Below are positions 24,631 through 31,971 of a DNA stretch of 64,000 nt, piece by piece. The notes below the pieces were generated by a model. That model saw nothing but the letters and a program-made list of their open reading frames with translations, was not told the DNA's origin and ran no database searches. The stretch is from the NCBI GenBank assembly GCA_001899635.1, contig MKVQ01000016.1, forward strand, positions 217,178 through 281,177, given 5' to 3'. The position numbers and the translations under genes were made by a program. Each line of letters begins with the position of its first letter. Position 1 is the first letter of the stretch. The DNA comes from Myxococcales bacterium 68-20 (GTDB lineage: Bacteria; Myxococcota_A; Polyangia; Polyangiales; Polyangiaceae).

Positions 24631-26604
24631 GTGGCTGAGGCGTCGACACGTCCGCGACTCTCGTTCTTCGGCGGCAAGGGCGGAGTCGGCAAGACCACAT
24701 GCGCCGCGGCCTCCGCCGTCCGGGCGGCGAGCGACGGGTCACGGGTGTTGATCGTCTCGACGGACCCTGCCCACTCACTCGCGGACGCACTCGCCGAACG
24801 CCTCGGCCCCGAGGCCCGCCGCGTCCGAGGTGCAGCCGGAGAGCTCTACGCCGCAGAGCTCGACGCGGACCGCGCACTCGGCCGCTGGCTCCGAGCGCGT
24901 GACGAGGCCTTCCACACGATCGCCGCGCGCGGCACCTACCTGGATGACGAGGACATCGACCGGCTACTTTCGCTCTCGTTCCCCGGAGTGGACGAGCTCG
25001 TCGGCCTCGTCGAGCTCACGCGACTGGCCCACGCCCGCCCGTACGACGAGGTCATCATCGACACGGCGCCGACCGGCCATACGCTGCGCCTCCTCGAGAT
25101 GCCGGAGACGCTCGGACGCCTGGCGCAGGTGCTCGACGACATGCACGAGAAGCACCGATTCCTCGCCACGAGCCTCGGGGGCTCATGGCGGCCCGACTTC
25201 GCGGACGAGGTCATCGACGAGATCGCCCGTGAAGCCACCTCGCTCCGGGCTCTCCTCACGGATCGCACGCGCACGTCGTTCACCTGGGTGACGCTCCCCG
25301 AGGAGCTGCCCGTCCTCGAATCCGAAAATGCTGCCCGCGCGCTGAGTCGGCTGGGCGTGGCGATCGGTGCCGTCGTGATGAACCGCGTCTGGCCGCTCCC
25401 CGGCCGCGCCTGCGCTCGGTGCATCGATCGCGTGCGGGCGGAGCGCCCGTGGCGGCTTCGGATCGCCCGTACCTTCGCAGGTACCCGAATCGTCGAGGTG
25501 CCGGCGCAGATCGCCGAGCCGCGCGGAGCGAACGCACTCCTCGAGCTGGCGCACTCCGTCCGCAAGGTTGAGGAGCCGCCGGAGCCGCCACGCGCGATCG
25601 CGCCGCGGGCGGCGACGCCTCGCGGGCGCGGGCTTCGCTTGCCGATCCCGTCGTCGGCCGAGCTCGTGCTCTTCGGCGGTAAGGGTGGCGTCGGCAAGAC
25701 GACAGCAGCTGCGGCTGCGGCGATCGCCCTCGCCGAGGAGCGGCCGCGCGATCGAATCCTGGTCCTGTCGACCGATCCGGCCCACTCGCTCGGGGACGCG
25801 TTCGCGACGCAACTCTCGGACGAGGAGCGGCCGGTACCGGGTGGGCCGTCGAATCTCGTCGCGCGCGAGCTCGACGCGCCTAGCGCGTGGGCAGCCATGC
25901 GCGATCGATACCTCGACTCGATCAACGACATCTTCTCATCCATCTTTCGCGGAAGGATGGATGCCGCGTTCGACCGGGTCGTGCTCGAGGACCTCCTCGA
26001 TCTCGCTCCGCCGGGGATCGACGAGGTCCTCGCCCTCGTCACGATGACCGAGGCTCTGTCCCCGCCGGACCGTTACGATCTCGTGGTCATGGACACCGCT
26101 CCGACGGGGCACACGATGCGGCTCCTGGAGCTCCCGCGCAAAGCGCTCGAGTGGGTGCATGCGCTCATGACGACGGTTCTCAAATATCGAAACGTCGTCG
26201 GCCTCGGCGAGTTCGCCAGCGACCTCACCACGTTCGCGCGCCAGCTCCGGGCGCTGATGGCGCTCCTTGCGGATCCGGCGCGAACCGCGTTCGTTGCGGT
26301 CACGCGCCCGGCGGCCCTCCCGCGCCTCGAGACGGAGCGCCTCGCGCGCAAGCTACAGGAGCTCGAAGTTCCGCTCGCGGCGATCCTCGCGAACGCGGTG
26401 AGCCAGCCCGGGTGTACGCGTTGCAACACGGCGGTCCAGGTCGAGCGCTCCGAGCTGGCGCGGCTCACGAGCCTCGGCTCCAAGCTCTCGCGCTCGAAGG
26501 AGCTCGTGATCGCGCCAGCAACGTACCCCGGGCCACGCGGGGCTCCGGCGCTCGCTCGATGGCACTCGCGTTGGCAACAGGGCGATGCCGGACCGCCATC
26601 ATGA
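24631..26604 (+). CDS. Tandem ArsA/Get3-like ATPase 1
   Basis: This 657-residue protein contains two complete ArsA/Get3-type ATPase halves. Each has the deviant Walker A GGKGGVGKTT (residues 14-23 and ~349-358) and a switch motif DTAPTGHT-RLLE. Each half also has a CxxC after the Asn-containing strand (Cys261/264 in RACARCID; Cys595/598 in PGCTRCNT). In Get3, which targets tail-anchored membrane proteins, the same CxxC binds zinc at the dimer interface. No arsenic genes are nearby, so an arsenite role is unlikely. Start is GTG 24631. It flanks the gas-vesicle genes and is paralogous to the protein at 33173. Confidence 0.82.
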   Translation: MAEASTRPRLSFFGGKGGVGKTTCAAASAVRAASDGSRVLIVSTDPAHSLADALAERLGPEARRVRGAAGELYAAELDADRALGRWLRARDEAFHTIAARGTYLDDEDIDRLLSLSFPGVDELVGLVELTRLAHARPYDEVIIDTAPTGHTLRLLEMPETLGRLAQVLDDMHEKHRFLATSLGGSWRPDFADEVIDEIAREATSLRALLTDRTRTSFTWVTLPEELPVLESENAARALSRLGVAIGAVVMNRVWPLPGRACARCIDRVRAERPWRLRIARTFAGTRIVEVPAQIAEPRGANALLELAHSVRKVEEPPEPPRAIAPRAATPRGRGLRLPIPSSAELVLFGGKGGVGKTTAAAAAAIALAEERPRDRILVLSTDPAHSLGDAFATQLSDEERPVPGGPSNLVARELDAPSAWAAMRDRYLDSINDIFSSIFRGRMDAAFDRVVLEDLLDLAPPGIDEVLALVTMTEALSPPDRYDLVVMDTAPTGHTMRLLELPRKALEWVHALMTTVLKYRNVVGLGEFASDLTTFARQLRALMALLADPARTAFVAVTRPAALPRLETERLARKLQELEVPLAAILANAVSQPGCTRCNTAVQVERSELARLTSLGSKLSRSKELVIAPATYPGPRGAPALARWHSRWQQGDAGPPS

Positions 26605-26700
26605 TCTGCCGTTGAGATAGTCGAACGAATCAACGACGCAATCGACGAGATTCGGTTGCTCCTCGAGCGTCTCTTGCCCGAGAACATGCTTCTCGTCCTG

Positions 26701-26727
26701 ACTCTCGGGACTCTCGGGACTCTCGGG
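26701..26727 (+). repeat. 9-bp tandem repeat ACTCTCGGG x3
   Basis: Three exact copies of ACTCTCGGG lie between the convergent ATPase and gvpA2 stops, 24 bases from the gvpA2 stop. No reading frame of interest crosses it. Its significance is unknown. Confidence 0.8.
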
Positions 26728-26751
26728 CGACGGCGCGTCGTGTGCCCCTTC

Positions 26752-26982
26752 TCACGCGGTAGTCGGCATGGCCGCGGTCGCGGTCGCGGCCACAGCGTCG
26801 GCGTAGTGGAGGTACGTGTCGACCGACGCGATGAGGACGCGCCCCTGGACGCCGAGAACTTCGATCCCCACCAGCGAGACCTTCGCCCAGGCATCGATGA
26901 CGATGCCCTTGTCCAGGACGAGGTCGATTACTTCCGATAGGCCTCCGCCGGATGGACCGCCCTGTTTCTGCACTTGTGCCAC
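26752..26982 (-). CDS. gvpA: Gas vesicle structural protein GvpA (copy 2)
   Basis: This is the 76-residue main shell protein of gas vesicles. It has the canonical core [19 protein letters not shown] and [12 protein letters not shown]. The start is GTG 26982, with a strong Shine-Dalgarno sequence (AGGGAGG, 5-6 base spacer); a longer frame upstream is not supported. It matches GvpA copy 1 at 66 of 76 positions. It departs from consensus at sites where copy 1 agrees, for example Gly47 for Ala and His59 for Arg, suggesting relaxed or divergent function. It points away from the + strand gvpK operon and ends facing the ATPase gene. Confidence 0.9.
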   Translation of the reverse strand: MAQVQKQGGPSGGGLSEVIDLVLDKGIVIDAWAKVSLVGIEVLGVQGRVLIASVDTYLHYADAVAATATAAMPTTA

Positions 26983-27099
26983 AGTGACCTCCCTGCTGCC
27001 CTGAGGGCTTGCGTGCGCGCATTCGGCTCGCCTCCACAACATGGGGAGATCCAACTTGCGGCGCAAGGGGCCGGCACAAGCAGTGCACGGCCGCCAGGC

Positions 27100-27375
27100 A
27101 TGGCGAAGATCAGCATTCACCAAGGCCATCACCTCGGCAAAGAGGAGGCCCACCGACGGCTCGAGAAGCTGCAAGTCGGACTCGAGAAGAAGTACGGCGT
27201 CGAGGTCGAGTGGCACGGTGACGAGGCTGACATCAAGGCGTCAAAGCTCTCAGGCAAGATCGTGGTCAACGAGGCGGCGGTCGACATCGACCTGCAGCTC
27301 GGGCTCGCGCTTACGGCGTTCCAAGGAAGAATCCGGTCGGCCCTCGCGCAGGAGGTCCATCTAGCTCTCGCCTAG
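27100..27375 (+). CDS. Polyhydroxyalkanoic acid system-like small protein
   Basis: This 91-residue protein begins [20 protein letters not shown] and continues with a charged helix and a beta segment ([20 protein letters not shown]). It closely resembles the small proteins annotated as polyhydroxyalkanoic acid granule-region proteins. ATG 27100 is chosen; the open frame upstream overlaps the gvpA2 leader. No PHA synthase or phasin is in the window, so in this position it may instead serve the gas-vesicle system or a general granule/protein-surface role. It is divergent from gvpA2 across 117 bases and precedes the decayed ATPase fragment. Confidence 0.65.
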   Translation: MAKISIHQGHHLGKEEAHRRLEKLQVGLEKKYGVEVEWHGDEADIKASKLSGKIVVNEAAVDIDLQLGLALTAFQGRIRSALAQEVHLALA

Positions 27376-27382
27376 CCGCCTC

Positions 27383-27566
27383 TCGCCTAGCCGGGCGCGC
27401 GCCCGCGCTCCACCTCGCGCGCGCCGGCCGCAGCCAAGAGTGCTGCTCGTCTCGACCGACCCCGAGCACTTCATCGGCGACTGCCTCGATACGCGATCGG
27501 CGCCGAGTCCAAAGTCGCGGTGCCGGCCCTCCACAAGCAAGCGTTCGAGATGAGCGTTCGAGATGA
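27383..27566 (+). pseudogene. Decayed fragment of an ArsA/Get3-like ATPase
   Basis: Read across two or three frames, this stretch spells LHLARA, then RVLLVSTDPEHFIGDCLDT, then AESKVAVPALHKQAFEM. It lines up with the second half of the ATPase at 33173-35143 (LHLARARPQQ, LLVSTDPAHSIGDCLDAW, PKAVVPGLTAFEID). The DNA is also clearly alignable, with single-base losses breaking the frame. The Walker A and everything downstream are missing. It is therefore a relic of a third ATPase copy between gvpA2 and gvpK, on the opposite strand from the intact copy. It shows that this island has been duplicated and partly deleted. Confidence 0.75.
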
Positions 27567-27579
27567 GCGTTCGAGATGG
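27541..27579 (+). repeat. 13-bp tandem repeat GCGTTCGAGATGA x3
   Basis: Three consecutive 13-bp units (GCGTTCGAGATGA twice, then GCGTTCGAGATGG) end the ATPase relic. The unit equals the codons for AFEM in the relic, so the array grew by slippage from coding sequence. It stops 82 bases before gvpK. Confidence 0.85.
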
Positions 27580-27661
27580 AATGACGACTCACGTGGGCCG
27601 GGCTCTGCTGCACGTCGCTCGAGCCGGCGCATTGGTCCTGTAGTTGCACGCTACCCTCCCA

Positions 27662-28030
27662 ATGAGCCAGGTTGATCGCGAGCATGAGCCACGATCATGC
27701 GACGCCGTCCCGAAGGTACGGATCGAGAACCTCGAGGTGCGAAAGGAGCGTGCCCCGCCGGACGACGCGAGCGCGCCCGGGCTCGACGCGCAGCACGCCG
27801 CCGACGGTCTAGCGCGTCTGGTGCTGACGGTCATGAAGGCGCTCCACGAGCTGCTCGAGCGGCAGGCGATCCGCCGGATGGAGGAAGGGGAGCTGACGGA
27901 CCTGCAGCTGGAGAAACTCGGCACCGCGCTCATGCGCCAAGGCGAGGAAATCGACCGGCTCCGCAAGGAGTTCGGCCTCACGGACGAGGACCTCAACCTG
28001 GATCTGGGTCCCCTCGGCCGGCTCCGCTGA
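27662..28030 (+). CDS. gvpK: Gas vesicle protein GvpK
   Basis: This 122-residue protein has the GvpK core: LARLVLTVMKALHELLERQ, AIRRMEEGELTDLQLEKLG and the ending FGLTDEDLNLDLGPLGRLR. GvpK is a conserved accessory protein needed for vesicle formation, probably in assembly. The ~40-residue N-terminus is charged and variable. ATG 27662 is preferred over TTG 27644; neither has a clear Shine-Dalgarno sequence. It is the first gene of the + strand run gvpK-gvpJ-gvpH-cdc48-gvpL, and gvpJ starts 21 bases after its stop. Confidence 0.88.
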   Translation: MSQVDREHEPRSCDAVPKVRIENLEVRKERAPPDDASAPGLDAQHAADGLARLVLTVMKALHELLERQAIRRMEEGELTDLQLEKLGTALMRQGEEIDRLRKEFGLTDEDLNLDLGPLGRLR

Positions 28031-28051
28031 GCAGGAAAGGAATCTGCGAAG

Positions 28052-28363
28052 ATGGCCGTCCAGCAGCAGGCTCTGGCACGAACGGCGGACGTCTCGCTCG
28101 CGGACGTCCTCGAGCGGGTGCTCGACAAGGGAATCGTGATCGCTGGCGACATCAAGCTTTTCATCGGCCAGGTGGAGCTCTTGACCCTGCAGATCCGGCT
28201 GGTCGTGTGTTCAATCGACAAGGCGAAGGAGATGGGTATGGATTGGTGGACGGGTCACCCCGCCTTCAGTCCCTACAAAGAGCCGCAGCGTGGCGCGCCG
28301 GAGGAGCCGCCACGGAAGCCGGAGGAGCCGCCACGGAAGCCGGAGGAGCCGCCACGGAAATAG
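28052..28363 (+). CDS. gvpJ: Gas vesicle protein GvpJ with proline-rich repeat tail
   Basis: This 103-residue protein has the GvpA-like fold of Gvp[21 protein letters not shown], a strand LFIGQVELLTLQIRLVV, and DKAKEMGMDWW. That last motif is also seen in cyanobacterial GvpJ. GvpJ is a minor vesicle component or nucleation factor. The C-terminus is three copies of the heptad EEPPRKP, encoded by 21-bp DNA repeats at 28301-28360. Cyanobacterial GvpJ also carries C-terminal repeats, though of a different sequence. A Shine-Dalgarno sequence GGAAAGGA precedes the ATG. The next gene, gvpH, starts 29 bases after its stop. Confidence 0.86.
   Translation: MAVQQQALARTADVSLADVLERVLDKGIVIAGDIKLFIGQVELLTLQIRLVVCSIDKAKEMGMDWWTGHPAFSPYKEPQRGAPEEPPRKPEEPPRKPEEPPRK
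28301..28360 (+). repeat. 21-bp coding tandem repeat in gvpJ
   Basis: Units at 28301-28321, 28322-28342 and 28343-28360 (the last shortened by the stop) are essentially identical. They encode EEPPRKP. Identical codon use shows recent expansion. Confidence 0.9.
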
Positions 28364-28392
28364 AGGGCCTGAGCGCCCAGCGCGGAGGAGCC

Positions 28393-28965
28393 ATGGTGAA
28401 GGTGAAGGACAAGGACGTCGACGAAGTAACCGGGCCGAAGAAGGGCGGTCTGATGGTCGGCCTCGTCAACCTGCTGGAGAAGCTCAACCAAGTGGCCGAG
28501 CAAGGAGGCGAGGTGGTCCGGACCTTCGAGATCGAGCGCGGCAAGGCGCCGGGCGGAGACAAGCCGGTGAAGGGCGTCGTCGGGTTCTCCATCCGCACCA
28601 TGGGCGAAGGCGCCGAATCGTTCAAAGTCGAGCCATTCGGGAATATCCGGCACAACGAGGCCACGGGCGAGTCCGTCGTCGATGAGGTGCGCGAGCCCCT
28701 GGTCGACGTTTTCGACGAGGACCAGCGGCTCTTGATCGTCGCCGAGATGCCCGGCGTCGAGCCGAACGACGTCCGCGTGGATCTCGAGGAGGAGACGCTT
28801 ACGCTCTCGGGGGAGCGTGGCGAGCTGCGCTATCGAAAGGAGCTCGCCGTTCCGCCGGGCCTGCCGCGCGACAAGCTGACGCTCGCCGTCAAGAACGGGA
28901 TCGTGCAGATCGAGGTGCCGAAGCGCGCGGGCGGGGAAGAGCGCGGGAAAGAAGGCGGGCCATGA
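28393..28965 (+). CDS. gvpH: Gas vesicle protein GvpH (Hsp20-like)
   Basis: This 190-residue protein has a C-terminal alpha-crystallin/Hsp20 domain (~98-180). The domain is seen in EPLVDVFDEDQRLLIVAEMPG, the strand pair DLEEETLTLSGERG and VKNGIVQIEVPK. The N-terminal part holds the GvpH-type stretch GGLMVGLVNLLEKLNQVAEQ. GvpH acts as a chaperone-like partner during vesicle assembly in haloarchaea. ATG 28393 follows a GGAGGAG Shine-Dalgarno sequence by 2-3 bases; GTG 28396 is an alternative. The stop overlaps the AAA ATPase start by 4 bases, so the two are translationally coupled. Confidence 0.86.
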   Translation: MVKVKDKDVDEVTGPKKGGLMVGLVNLLEKLNQVAEQGGEVVRTFEIERGKAPGGDKPVKGVVGFSIRTMGEGAESFKVEPFGNIRHNEATGESVVDEVREPLVDVFDEDQRLLIVAEMPGVEPNDVRVDLEEETLTLSGERGELRYRKELAVPPGLPRDKLTLAVKNGIVQIEVPKRAGGEERGKEGGP

Positions 28966-31121
28966 CGGATGAGCCGGTCCGGCTCCGCGTCACCGAGGCG
29001 CTGGCCAAGGACATGGGCCACGGGTTCGCGCGCGTCGGCCCCGAAGACCTGGCAAGGCTGGGGCTCGGGGTCGGCGACACCGTCGAGGTCGAGGGCAAGC
29101 GGATCACGATGTGCCGGGTCATGCTGGCGTACGAGGACGTGCGCGGGCAGTCCCGCGTGCAGCTCGACGGGATCAGCCGGGACAACGCGCACGTCGGCCT
29201 CGACGACTACGTGATGCTGCGAAGGCGACGGTGCGCGCACGCGGAGCAGATCACGCTCACGCCCATCAACGTCCGGCCGTCCGGGCGGGACATCCGGTAC
29301 GTGGCGTCCCTCCTCGACGGGCTGCCCCTCGTCGAGGGCGACCGGGTACGAGTGGCTCTCTTCGGGAGCCGCACGGCGCTCTTCAAGGTGAAGAAGACCA
29401 GCCCGGCGGAGCCAGTGATCGTGCAGGCCTCGACGCTCCTGAACATCGGCGCGCCGGAGGAGGAGCAGGAGACGCGCGCGCTCTCGTACGAGGACATCGG
29501 CGGGTTGAAGCCTCAGCTCCAGCGCATCCGCGAGATGATCGAGCTCCCGTTGCGCTTTCCGGAGGTCTTCGATCGGCTGGGCATCGAGGCGCCGAAGGGC
29601 GTGCTCCTGCACGGCCCGCCCGGGACTGGCAAGACGCTCATCGCCCGCACGATCGCGCACGAGACGGACGCCCGGTTCTTCAGCATCAGCGGGCCAGAGG
29701 TGATCCACAAGTTCTACGGCGAGAGCGAGGCGCACCTCCGAAAGATCTTCGAGGAGGCCAGCAAGAAGAGCCCGAGCATCATCTTCCTCGACGAGATCGA
29801 TTCCATCGCCCCGAGCCGCGAGCGCGTCGTCGGAGACGTCGAGAAGCGGGTCGTAGCGCAGCTCCTCGGGCTCATGGATGGGTTGAAGAGGCGCGAGAGC
29901 GTGATTGTCATCGCCGCTACGAACATCCCCAACGCCCTCGATCCTGCCCTCCGCCGTCCGGGGAGGTTCGACCGCGAGATCGCGATACCGATCCCCGACG
30001 TCAATGGTCGCCTCCAGATCCTGGAGATTCACAGCCGCGGGATGCCGCTCGGCCCTGGCGTGGATCTCCCGAAGCTCGCGGAGATCACGCACGGCTTCGT
30101 CGGCGCCGATCTGGAGGCTCTCTGCCGGGAGGCGGCGATGCGCTGCCTGCGCCGCTTCCTCCCCGACCTGGACTTCACGCAGCGCAGCGTCCCGCTCGAG
30201 CTGCTCTCCCGTCTCGTGGTCCGTCCCGACGATTTCGTCGGTGCTCTGGGGGATGTCGAGCCATCGGCGATCCGCGAGGTGTTCGTCGAAGTCCCGTCGG
30301 TTCGATGGGACGACGTCGGAGGGCTCGAGCAGATCAAGCGTCGGCTCATCGAAGCCGTGGAGTGGCCCCTCAAGCACGCCGACCTCTTCGAGAAGGCGGG
30401 CGTCAGGGCGCCCAAGGGCATCCTGCTCACCGGCCCGCCGGGCTGCGGCAAGACGTTGCTGGCCAAGGCGATCGCGACGGAGAGCGGGGTCAACTTCATC
30501 TCCGTCAAGGGGGCGGAGCTCCTCTCGAAGTACGTGGGGGAGTCCGAGCGCGCGGTGCGCGACGTCTTCCACAAGGCCCGCCAGGCGGCGCCGTGCATCG
30601 CGTTCTTCGACGAGATCGACGCGCTGCTTCCGGAGAGGAGCTCCGGCGGGGGCGAGTCGCACGTCGGCGAGCGCGTCATAAGCCAGTTCCTCACGGAGAT
30701 GGACGGGATCGAGGAGCTCCATGGTGTGCTGGTGCTCGGCGCGAGCAACCGGCCGGACATCATCGACCCCGCCGTTCTGCGCCCGGGGCGCTTCGACGCG
30801 ATGGTCGAAATTCCAAAGCCCAGCCTCGAGGACCGCCTTCGGATCTACTCGGTTCATCTTCGCGGAAAGCCCCTCGCGCCCGGCGTCGACGCGGAGGAGC
30901 TCGTGCGCCTCCTCGCGGCCGGGTCCGACGGGATGAGCGGCGCCGAGATCGCACTCGTGTGCGAGCGCGCAGCGCTCGCCGCGGTCCGGCGCGTCATCGA
31001 AGAGCAGGAGGGCGAGATCGCGATCCGTCGCGAGGAGCTCGAGGGCTCGCTCGCCGAGGTCGCCGCGAGGGCGAAACCATCGAAGCGCGGAAAGGAGCTC
31101 GGTCCTGCAGCCCTACACTGA
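28962..31121 (+). CDS. Cdc48/p97-like double AAA ATPase in the gvp operon
   Basis: This 719-residue protein has an N-terminal ~95-residue double-psi barrel (ARVGPEDLARLGLGVGDTVEV) and a second N-subdomain. It has two AAA modules. Module one carries Walker A GPPGTGKT (~218), Walker B IIFLDEID (~273) and the arginine-finger region RRPGRFDREI. Module two carries GPPGCGKT (~490), IAFFDEID (~546) and RPGRFDAMVE. The aromatic pore motif reads KFYGESEAH in D1 and KYVGESERAV in D2. It is an unfoldase/segregase by family. Co-operon placement with gvpH and gvpL implies a role in vesicle protein handling, perhaps taking the place of the absent GvpN. It overlaps both neighbours. Confidence 0.88.
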   Translation: MTDEPVRLRVTEALAKDMGHGFARVGPEDLARLGLGVGDTVEVEGKRITMCRVMLAYEDVRGQSRVQLDGISRDNAHVGLDDYVMLRRRRCAHAEQITLTPINVRPSGRDIRYVASLLDGLPLVEGDRVRVALFGSRTALFKVKKTSPAEPVIVQASTLLNIGAPEEEQETRALSYEDIGGLKPQLQRIREMIELPLRFPEVFDRLGIEAPKGVLLHGPPGTGKTLIARTIAHETDARFFSISGPEVIHKFYGESEAHLRKIFEEASKKSPSIIFLDEIDSIAPSRERVVGDVEKRVVAQLLGLMDGLKRRESVIVIAATNIPNALDPALRRPGRFDREIAIPIPDVNGRLQILEIHSRGMPLGPGVDLPKLAEITHGFVGADLEALCREAAMRCLRRFLPDLDFTQRSVPLELLSRLVVRPDDFVGALGDVEPSAIREVFVEVPSVRWDDVGGLEQIKRRLIEAVEWPLKHADLFEKAGVRAPKGILLTGPPGCGKTLLAKAIATESGVNFISVKGAELLSKYVGESERAVRDVFHKARQAAPCIAFFDEIDALLPERSSGGGESHVGERVISQFLTEMDGIEELHGVLVLGASNRPDIIDPAVLRPGRFDAMVEIPKPSLEDRLRIYSVHLRGKPLAPGVDAEELVRLLAAGSDGMSGAEIALVCERAALAAVRRVIEEQEGEIAIRREELEGSLAEVAARAKPSKRGKELGPAALH

Positions 31122-31926
31122 GAGCCAGCCGGGCACGGGTGTCTACCTGTTCTGCTTCGCGGGGCCTGCCGCGCTCGGAGCGCCTCTCGAAGGGACCGGG
31201 ATTGACGGCCGGAGTGCGCTCGAGCTGCGCCGGATGGGCGACGTGGTCGCGGTGGTGAGCGAGACCAGCCTCGAAGACTTCACGGGGCCGGAGGCCGAAG
31301 CGCGCACGAAAAGCATCGAGTGGTTGGGCCCCCGCGCCCTCCGCCACGAGCAAGTCATCGAGCGGGTCGCGGCGTCGTCCCCCGTCCTTCCGGTTCGGCT
31401 CGGAACGCTCTTCTCGTCCGAGGAGAGTCTGGGGCGCTTGGTCGCCCGGAACCACGAAACGATCGTCGCCTTTCTGGACCGTGTCGCTGGTCAAGAGGAG
31501 TGGGCCGTCAAGGGGTACGTACAGCGCGAGCTCGCCATCGACGCGCGGGTCAAGGCCACGATGGCGTCGTCGCCGTCCGCTCCGTCCGCGTCGCAGGGGA
31601 TGCGCTACATGCAGCAGAAGCGGATGATCGCGCAGGCCGAGGCGAGCCTCCAGGCATGGCTCCAGGAGACCGCCAACCGGCTGTGGAGCGAGCTCAAGGC
31701 CGTGTCGTCGAGCGCGGTCGAGCGCAGCATTCTCCCTAACAGCGAAGGCCAACCGTTCGGCGAAATGATCTTCAACTGGGCGGTCCTCGTTCCGGCGGCG
31801 GACGTGCCGCGGCTCCACGCGCTGGTCGCGCGCTTCGATGAAGAGCTCCGTCCGGCTGGCGTCACGCTGCGAGAGTCTGGCGCCTGGCCTCCCTACAGCT
31901 TCGCTCCTCCGCTCGGCGAGCCATGA
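31105..31926 (+). CDS. gvpL: Gas vesicle protein GvpL/GvpF, probable CTG start
   Basis: This protein of the GvpF/GvpL family is an accessory factor that binds GvpA during nucleation. The frame encodes the family N-terminus (TGVYLFCFAGPA) well before the first ATG at 31234. Between that ATG and the upstream region there is no ATG, GTG or TTG in frame. The CTG at 31105 has an excellent Shine-Dalgarno sequence (AAGGAG, 7-base spacer) and lies inside the end of the AAA gene, consistent with coupling. From CTG the protein is 273 residues, the family length. Starting at 31234 would lose 43 residues including the first beta strand. Later motifs include LPVRLGTLF and ESGAWPPYSF. Confidence 0.85.
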   Translation: MQPYTESQPGTGVYLFCFAGPAALGAPLEGTGIDGRSALELRRMGDVVAVVSETSLEDFTGPEAEARTKSIEWLGPRALRHEQVIERVAASSPVLPVRLGTLFSSEESLGRLVARNHETIVAFLDRVAGQEEWAVKGYVQRELAIDARVKATMASSPSAPSASQGMRYMQQKRMIAQAEASLQAWLQETANRLWSELKAVSSSAVERSILPNSEGQPFGEMIFNWAVLVPAADVPRLHALVARFDEELRPAGVTLRESGAWPPYSFAPPLGEP

Positions 31927-31971
31927 TCGGCGGCGGATGGCGCCTGCGGCGGAGGGTTCATTCCTCCTGAT

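Noticed and set aside
24631-26604. Arsenite pump ATPase (arsA) assignment
   Set aside because: No arsB, arsD or arsR is nearby, and the CxxC placement matches Get3 better than the ArsA metal site.
27541-27579. Possible CRISPR-like array
   Set aside because: Three 13-bp head-to-tail units without spacers. It is a slippage array, as are the other tandem repeats in the window.
29111-31258. 715-codon frame overlapping the Cdc48-like gene
   Set aside because: Same strand, shifted frame, Arg/Gly/Ala-rich. The Cdc48 frame has all family motifs.
31234-31926. Start of the gvpL-type gene at ATG 31234
   Set aside because: It would remove the conserved first strand TGVYLFCF. CTG 31105 with a strong ribosome binding site fits better.
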